A model generated the notes under the pieces. The model made no database searches. It saw only the letters and a program-made list of their open reading frames with translations, and was not told the DNA's origin. A program made the translations under genes and the position numbers. From NCBI RefSeq assembly GCF_000003605.2, contig NW_003154432.1:1-64000 (forward strand): 64,000 bases of DNA, written 5' to 3'. This document shows positions 56,540 through 64,000 of the stretch, in pieces. The stretch comes from Saccoglossus kowalevskii (lineage: Eukaryota; Hemichordata; Enteropneusta; Harrimaniidae). Each line of letters opens with the position of its first letter. Position 1 is the first letter of the stretch.

Positions 56540-59500
56540 TCTTGTAGCATTCCCAATGAACCAAACCTTTACAAAGCCACATTGATCTGAATATCACATG
56601 ACATCCAGTACTGTTCTTACAGCATTCCCAATAAACCTATCCTTTACAAAGTCACTTTGATTTGAATACCACATGACATCCAGTACTGTTCTTATAACAT
56701 TCCCAATAAACCTAACCTTTACAAAGTCACATTGATTTGAATATCACATGACATCCAGTACTGTTCTTACAGTATCCCCAATAAACCTATCCTTTACAAA
56801 GGCACATTGATTTGAATATCACATGACACCCAGTACTGTTCTTACAGTATTCCCAATAAACCTAACCTTTACAAATGCACATTGATTTGAATACCACATG
56901 ACATCCAGTACTGTTCTTACAGCATCCCCAATAAACCTATCCTTTACAAAGGCACATTGATTGGAATACCACATGACATCCAGTACTGTTCTTACAGCAT
57001 TCCCAATAAACCTAACCTTTACAAAGGCACATTGATTTGAATACCACATGACATCCAGTACTGTTCTTACAGCATTCCAAATAAACCTATCCTTTACAAA
57101 GGCACATTGATTGGAATACCACATGACATCCAGTACTGTTATTACAGTGTTCCAAATAAACCTATCTTTTACAAAACAACATTGATTGGAATACCACATG
57201 ACATCCAGTACTGTTCTTACAGCATTCCCAATAAACCTAACCTTTACAAAGACACATTGATCTGAATATCACATGACATCCAGTACTGTTCTTACAGCAT
57301 TCCCAATAAACCTATCCTTTACAAAGTCACATTGATTTGAATACCACATGACATCCAGTACTGTTCATGTAACATTCCCAATAAACCTAACCTTTACAAA
57401 GTCACATTGATTTGAATATCACATGACATCCAGTACTGCTCTTATAGCATTCTCAATAAACCTAACCTTTACAAAACCACATTGGTTGGAATACCACATG
57501 TCATCCAGTACTGTTCTTATAGCATTCCCAATAAACCTAACCTTTACAAAGGCACATTGATTGGAATACCACAAGACATCCAGTACTGTTCTTATATCAT
57601 TCCCAATAAACCTAACCATTACAAAGCCACATTGATCTGAATATCACATGACAAACAGTACTGTACTTACAGCATTCCCAATAAACCCAACCTTTACAAA
57701 GGCACATTGATTGGAATACCACATGACATCCAGTACTGTTCTTACAGCATTCCCAATAAACCTAACCTTTACAAAGGCACATTGATTTGAATACCACATG
57801 ACATCCAGTACTGCTCTTATAGCATTCTCAATAAACCTAACCTTTACAAAACCACATTGATTGGAATACCACATGACATCCAGTACTGTTCTTACAGCAT
57901 TCCCAATAAACCTAACCTTTACAAAGCCACATTGATCTGAATACCACATGACATCCAGTACTGTACTTACTGCATTCCCAATAAACCTAATCTTTACAAA
58001 GCCTCATTGGTTGGAATACCACATGTCATCCAGTACTGTTCTTATAGCATTCCCAATAAACCTAACCTTTACAAAGGCACATTGATGGGAATAACACAAG
58101 ACATCCAGTACTGTTCTTATAGCATTCCCAATAAACCTAACCTTTACAAAGCCACATTGATCTGAATGTCACATGACATCCAGTACTGTACTTACAGCAT
58201 TCCCAATAAACCTAACCTTTACAAAGGCACATTGATTTGAATATAACATGACATCCAGTACTGTTCTTACAGCATTCTCAATAAACCTAACCTTTACAAA
58301 GCCACATTGATTGGAATACCACATGACATCCAGTACTATTCTTACAGCATTCCCAATAAACCTAACCTTTACAAAACCACATTGATTGGAATATCACATG
58401 ACATCCAGTACTGTTCTTACAGCATTCCCAATAAACCTAACCTTTACAAATGCACATTGATTTGAATACCACATGACATCCAGTACTGTTCTTACAGCAT
58501 CCCCAATAAACCTATCCTTTACAAAGGCACATTGATTGGAATACCACATGATATCCAGTACTGTTCTTACAGCATTCCCAATAAACCTAACCTTTACAAA
58601 GGCACATTGATTTGAATACCACATGACATCCAGTACTGTTCTTACAGCATTCCAAATAAACCTATCCTTTACAAAGGCACATTGATTGGAATATCACATG
58701 ACATCCAGTACTGTTCTTACAGCATTCCCAATAAACCTAACTTTTACAAAGACACATTGATTGGAATACCACATGACATCCAGTACTATTCTTACAGCAT
58801 TCCCAATAAACATAACCTTTACAAAACCACATTGATCTGAATATCACATGACATCCAGTACTGTTCTTACAGCATTCCCAATAAACCTATCTTTTACAAA
58901 GGCACATTGATTGGAATACCACAAGACATCCAGTACTGTTCTTGTAGCATTCCCAATGAACCAAACCTTTACAAAGCCACATTGATCTGAATATCACATG
59001 ACATCCAGTACTGTTCTTACAGCATTCCCAATAAACCTATCCTTTACAAAGTCACTTTGATTTGAATACCACATGACATCCAGTACTGTTCTTATAACAT
59101 TCCCAATAAACCTAACCTTTACAAAGTCACATTGATTTGAATATCACATGACATCCAGTACTGTTCTTACAGTATCCCCAATAAACCTATCCTTTACAAA
59201 GGCACATTGATTTGAATATCACATGACACCCAGTACTGTTCTTACAGTATTCCCAATAAACCTAACCTTTACAAATGCACATTGATTTGAATACCACATG
59301 ACAACCAGTATTGTTCTTACAGCATTCTCAATAAACCTAACCTTTACAAAGCCACATTGATCTAAATACCACATGACATCCAGTACTGTACTTACAACAT
59401 TCCCAATAAACCTAACCTTTACAAAGTCACATTGATCTGAATACCACATGACATCCAGAACTGTTCTTACAGTATTCCCAATAAACCTAACCTTTACAAA

Positions 59501-60700
59501 GCCACATTGATCTGAGTACCACATGACATCCAGTACTGTACTTACAGCATTCCCAATAAACCTAACCTTTACAAAGCCACATTGATCTGAATACCACATG
59601 ACATCCAGTACTGTTCTTACAGCATTCTCAATAAACCTAACCTTTACAAAGCCACATTGATCTGAATACCACATGACATCCAGTACTGTACTTACAGCAT
59701 TCCCAATAAACCGAACCTTTACAAAGCCACATTGATCTGAATACCACATGACATCCAGTACTGTTCTTACAGCATTTCCATTAAACCTAACCTTTACAAA
59801 GCCACATTGATCTGAATACCACATGACATCCAGTATTGTACTTACTGCATTCCCAATAAACCTAATCTTTACAAAGCCACATTGGTTGGAATACCACATG
59901 TCATCCAGTACTGTTCTTATAGCATTCCCAATAAACCTAACCTTTACAAAGGCACATTGATTGGAATACCACAAGACATCCAGTACTGTTCTTATATCAT
60001 TCCCAATAAACCTAACCATTACAAAGCCACATTGATCTGAATATCACATGACATCCAGTACTGTACTTACAGCATTCCCAATAAACCCAACCTTTACAAA
60101 GGCACATTGATTGGAATACCACATGACATCCAGTACTGTTCTTACAGCATTCCCAATAAGCCTAACCTTTACAAAGGCACATTGATTTGAATACCACATG
60201 ACATCCAGTACTGCTCTTATAGCATTCTCAATAAACCTAACCTTTACAAAACCACATTGATTGGAATACCACATGACATCCAGTACTGTTCTTACAGCAT
60301 TCCCAATAAACCTAACCTTTACAAAGCCACATTGATCTGAATACCACATGACATCCAGTACTGTACTTACTGCATTCCCAATAAACCTAATCTTTACAAA
60401 GCCTCATTGGTTGGAATACCACATGTCATCCAATACTGTTCTTATAGCATTCCCAATAAACCTAACCTTTACAAAGGCACATTGATGGGAATAACACAAG
60501 ACATCCAGTACTGTTCTTATAGCATTCCCAATAAACCTAACCTTTACAAAGCCACATTGATCTGAATGTCACATGACATCCAGTACTGTACTTACAGCAT
60601 TCCCAATAAACCTAACCTTTACAAAGGCACATTGATTTGAATATAACATGACATCCAGTACTGTTCTTACAGCATTCTCAATAAACCTAACCTTTACAAA
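56540..60700. repeat. 32-monomer (2,400-bp) higher-order repeat, copy 1 and most of copy 2
   Basis: With an exact 2,400-bp offset, 56,540-56,900 matches 58,940-59,300 almost perfectly, and 57,481-58,300 matches 59,881-60,700 with about four mismatches. Shared rare variants include 'cctcattggttgg', 'attgatgggaataacac' and 'gtcactttgatttg'. The middle 575 bp or so (56,905-57,480 against 59,305-59,880) keeps the same length but has different monomer variants. Copy 2 ends abruptly at the odd junction near 60,701. Confidence 0.85.
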
Positions 60701-60715
60701 GCACGAGGATTGATT
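60695..60715. repeat. Monomer with a 3-base insertion at a block boundary
   Basis: The run 'acaaagcacgaggattgatt' contains 'gcacgagg', unlike any other monomer in the window. The usual form is 'acaaaaccacattgatt'. The net gain is 3 bases, so the minus-strand frame stays open. The 2,400-bp higher-order repeat copy stops matching its partner exactly here. Confidence 0.85.
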
Positions 60716-61589
60716 GGAATACCACATGACATCCAGTACTGTTCTTACAGCATTGCCAATAAAACTAACCATTACAAAACCACATTGATTGGAATATCAC
60801 ATGACATCCAGTACTGTACTTACAGCATTCCCAATAAACCTAACCTTTACAAAGGCACATTGATTGGAATACCACAAGACATCCAGTACTGTTCTTATAG
60901 CATTCCCAATAAACCTAACCTTTACAAAGCCACATTGATCTGAATATCACATGACATCCAGTACTGTACTTACAGCATTCCCAATAAACCCAACCTTTAC
61001 AAAGGCACATTGATTGGAATACCACATGACATCCAGTACTGTTCTTACAGCATTCCCAATAAACCTAACCTTTACAAAGGCACATTGATTTGAATACCAC
61101 ATGACATCCAGTACTGCTCGTATAGCATTCTCAATAAACCTAACCTTTACAAAACCACATTGATTGGAATACCACATGACATCCAGTACTGTTCTTACAG
61201 CATTCCCAATAAACCTAACCTTTACAAAACCACATTGATTGGAATACCACATGACATCCAGTACTGTTCTTACAGCATTCCCAATAAACCTAACCATTAC
61301 AAAGACACATTGATTGGAATACCACATGACATCCAGTACTGTTCTTACAGCATTGCCCAATAAAACTAACCATTACAAAACCACATTGATTGGAATATCA
61401 CATGACATCCAGTACTGTACTTACAGCATTCCCAATAAACCTAACCTTTACAAAGGCACATTGATCTGAATACCACATGACATCCAGTACTGCTCTTATA
61501 GCATTCTCAATAAACCTAACTTTTACAAAGGCACATTGATTGGAATACCACATGACATCCAGTACTATTCTTACAGCATTCCAATAACC

Positions 61590-64000
61590 AATCATTTACA
61601 AAGGCACATTGATTGGAATACCACGTGGCATCCAGTACTGTTCTTACAGCATCCCCAATAAACCTATCCTTTACAAAGACACATTGATTGGAATACCACA
61701 TGACATCTAGTACTGTTCATACAGCATCCCCAATAAACCTAACCTTTACAAAGATGCATTGATTGGAATACCACATGACATCCAGTCCTGTTCTTACAGT
61801 ATCCCCAATAAACCTATCCTTTACAAAGGCACATTGATTTGAATACCACATGACATCCCGTACTGTTCTTACAGCATCCCCAATAAACCTATCCTTTACA
61901 AAGACACATTGATTGGAATATCACATGACATCCAATACTGTTCTTACAGCATTCCCAATAAACCTATCTTTTACAAAGGCACATTGATTTGAATACCACA
62001 TGACACGCAGTACTGTTCTTACAGCATCCCCAATAAACCTATCCTTTACAAAGGCACATTGATTGGAATACCACATGTCATCCAGTACTGTTCTTACAGT
62101 ATCCCCAAGAAACCTATCCTTTATAAAGGCACATTGATTTGAATACCACATGACATCTAGTACTGTTCTTACAGCATCCCCAATAAACCTATCCTTTACA
62201 AAGGCACATTGATTGGAATATCACATGACATCCAATACTGTTCTTACAGCATTCCCAATAAACCTATCTTTTACAAAGGCACATTGATTTGAATACCACA
62301 TGACACGCAGTACTGTTCTTACAGCATCCCCAATAAACCTATCCTTTACAAAGGCACATTGATTGGAATACCACATGTCATCCAGTACTGTTCTTACAGT
62401 ATCCCCAATAAACCTATCCTTTATAAAGGCACATTGATTTGAATACCACATGACATCTAGTACTGTTCTTACAGCATCCCCAATAAACCTATCCTTTACA
62501 AAGGCACATTGATTGGAATACCACATGACATCCAGTACTGTACTTACAGCATCCCCAATAAACCTAACTTTTACAAAGGCACATTGATTTGAATACCACA
62601 TGACATCCAGTACTGTTCTTACAGCATTCCCAATAAACCTATCCTTTACAAAGATACATTGATCTGAATATCACATGACATCCAGTACTGTTCTTACAGC
62701 ATTCCCAATAAACCTATCCTTTACAAAGGCACATTGATTTCAATACCACATGACATCCAGTACTGTTCTTACAGCATTCCCAATAAACCTATCCTTTACA
62801 AAGGCACATTGATTGGAATATCACATGACATCCAGTACTGTACTTACAGCATCCCCAATAAACCTAACCTTTACAAAGGCACATTGATTTGAATACCACA
62901 TGGCATCCAGTACTGTTCTTACAGTATTCCCAATAAACCTAACCTTTTCAAAGGCATATTGATTTGAATAGCACATGACACCCACAACTGTACTTATAGC
63001 ATTCCCAATAAACCTATCCTTTACAAAGACACATTGATTTGAATATCACATGACATCCAGTACTGTTCTTACAGCATTCCCAATAAACCTATCCTTTAAA
63101 AAGGCACATTGATTGGAATACCACATGACATCCAGTACTGTTCTTACAGCATTCCCAATAAACCTATCCTTTACAAAGGTACATTGATTTGAATACCACA
63201 TGACATCCAGTACTGTTCTTATAGCATTCCCAATAAACCAATCCTTTACAAAGGCACATTGATTGGAATACCACATGACATCCAGTACTGTTCTTACAGT
63301 ATCCCCAATAAACCTATCCTTTACAAAGGCACATTGATTTGAATACCACACGACACGCACCACTGTTCTTACAGCATCCCCAATAAACCTAACCTTTACA
63401 AAGATGCATTGATTGGAATACCACATGACATCCAGTCCTGTTCTTACAGTATCCCCAATAAACCTATCCTTTACAAAGGCACATTGATTGGAATACCACA
63501 TGACATCCCGTACTGTTCTTACAGCATCTCCAATAAACCTATCCTTTACAAAGGCACATTGATTGGAATACCACGTGACATCTAGTACTGTTCTTACAGC
63601 ATCCCCAATAAACCTATCCTTTACAAAGACACATTGATTGGAATACCACATGACATCTAGTACTGTTCATACAGCATCCCCAATAAACCTATCCTTTACA
63701 AAGTCACATTGATTTGAATACCACATGACATCCAGTACTGTTCTTACAGCATTCCCAATAAACCTATCCTTTACAAAGGCACATTGATTTGAATACCACA
63801 TGACATCTAGTACTGTTCTTACAGCATCCCCAATAAACCTATCCTTTACAAAGGCACATTGATTGGAATACCACATGACATCCAGTACTGTTCTTATATC
63901 ATCCCCAATAAACCTATCCTATACAAAGACACATTGATTGGAATATCACATGACATCCAATACTGTTCTTACAGCATTCCCAATAAACCTATCTTTTACA
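61590..64000. repeat. Satellite domain B4 (family B monomers, runs off the window)
   Basis: Family B monomers resume with 'catccccaataaacctatcc' and 'catctagtactg'. The domain contains a 299/300 identical 4-monomer tandem duplication (61,921-62,520). The block 63,046-63,651 has the same variant order as 9,434 onward. The array is cut mid-monomer at 64,000. Confidence 0.85.
61921..62520. repeat. Tandem duplication of a 4-monomer unit (2 x 300 bp)
   Basis: Bases 61,921-62,220 and 62,221-62,520 are identical except for one position (g at 62,109, t at 62,409). That is 299 of 300 matches, with no length change. The same four-monomer module opens the 26-monomer units at 10,409 and 12,360. Adjacent monomers within the module differ by many bases, so the module duplicated as a block, and recently. 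Confidence 0.93.

Larger units (their letters stand above)
49640..61580. repeat. Satellite domain A4, the longest family A domain
   Basis: About 12 kb of family A monomers. It contains the longest open frame of the window (49,857-51,200), a 9-monomer tandem step (53.7-55.0 kb) and a 32-monomer (2,400-bp) tandem step (56.5-60.7 kb). Many of its blocks match domain A1. For example 52,316-52,950 resembles 4,478-5,110 and 50,130-50,590 resembles 2,960-3,420. The right edge is a monomer short by two bases ('cagcattccaataacc', near 61,580), after which family B resumes. Confidence 0.85.
1..64000. repeat. 75-bp tandem satellite array filling the whole window
   Basis: The same roughly 75-bp unit repeats head-to-tail in one orientation throughout. 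Landmarks in order on the + strand are 'catgacatccagtactg', 'ttcttacagcattccc', 'aataaacctaacctttac', 'aaaggcacattg' and 'attggaatacc', and then the next unit begins. Length divided by period gives about 850 copies. The consensus is about 39% GC with roughly 20 C to 9 G on the + strand. Neither end shows a flank, so the array is longer than 64 kb. No foreign insertion and no inverted unit was seen. Its role is unknown. Arrays of this size and purity are typical of centromeric or other constitutive heterochromatin, but that is inference from the class. No stretch over 300 bases departs from the repeat. Confidence 0.98.

Noticed and set aside
60695-60715. Scar or footprint of a mobile element at the 'gcacgagg' insertion
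   Set aside because: The net gain is only 3 bases, with no flanking duplication or terminal repeat. It is more simply a junction of two array segments or a local error.
1-64000. Long minus-strand open frames (up to 447 codons) as genes for a 25-residue repeat protein
   Set aside because: They consist wholly of satellite monomers, have no unique ends, start and stop at one variable box, vary at non-synonymous sites as freely as at silent ones, and are broken by common TGA, 76-bp and indel variants.
1-64000. Plus-strand open frames with GIPHDIQYC-type units
   Set aside because: They are the antisense reading of the same monomers. They exist only in runs of 'gattgg' units and stop as soon as 'gatttg' or 'gatctg' appears.
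1-64000. CRISPR array
   Set aside because: The repeats are contiguous 75-bp units with no unique spacers, no leader and no cas genes, and the divergence pattern is that of a satellite.
1-64000. Telomere-like CCTAACC in family A monomers
   Set aside because: Only one and a half CCTAA units occur per monomer, fixed in the 75-bp context and changed to CCTATCC in family B. There is no tandem telomere run.
1-64000. Retroelement, virus-like or DNA transposon origin inside the window
   Set aside because: No terminal repeats, no protein domains and no sequence outside the monomer pattern were seen on either strand.

Overview
The window holds one kind of sequence: a head-to-tail tandem (satellite) array with a 75-bp monomer, running from the first base to the last. 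By length that is about 850 monomers. Both edges cut a monomer mid-unit, so the array continues beyond the window. I found no unique sequence, no inverted monomer, no transposon, no RNA gene and no credible protein gene. The consensus monomer is about 39% GC and strongly strand-skewed (about 20 C to 9 G on the + strand). An uninterrupted 64-kb array of this kind points to eukaryotic constitutive heterochromatin (centromeric, pericentromeric or subtelomeric). I do not recognise the family and cannot name the organism.

Layout: two monomer families alternate in large domains. Family A is marked on the + strand by 'cctaacctttacaaagcc', 'gatctgaatacc' and 'acagcattccc'. It fills about 1-7,290, 20,770-21,990, 24,740-25,820 and 49,640-61,580. 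Family B is marked by 'cctatcctttacaaagg', 'catccccaataaacc' and often 'catctagtactg'. It fills about 7,290-20,770, 21,990-24,740, 25,820-49,640 and 61,590-64,000. Family B also carries two recurrent side-variants: one with 'cacacgacacgcac', usually followed by 'aaagatacattg', and one with 'gaatagcacatgacacccac'. Several domain edges fall on monomers with abnormal length.

Above the monomer level the array is a patchwork of duplicated blocks. There are tandem higher-order units of 4, 9, 16, 17, 26 and 32 monomers, some about 99% identical. There are also dispersed near-identical blocks tens of kilobases apart. The small A island at 24,740-25,820 joins two segments that lie 2.7 kb apart, in the opposite order, in the large A domain at 49,640-61,580. 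That is the arrangement expected if DNA was copied or re-inserted through a circular or tandemly duplicated intermediate.

The many long open frames are a by-product. Seventy-five is 25 codons, and the minus-strand frame lacks a stop in most monomers. ORF starts and stops both come from one box (CATGTGG versus CATGTGA), so lengths mostly fall at 25n+1 residues. Short clusters of homopolymer indels (about 15.3, 19.2, 40.0 and 41.4 kb) look like residual sequencing or assembly error and should not be read as biology without checking.
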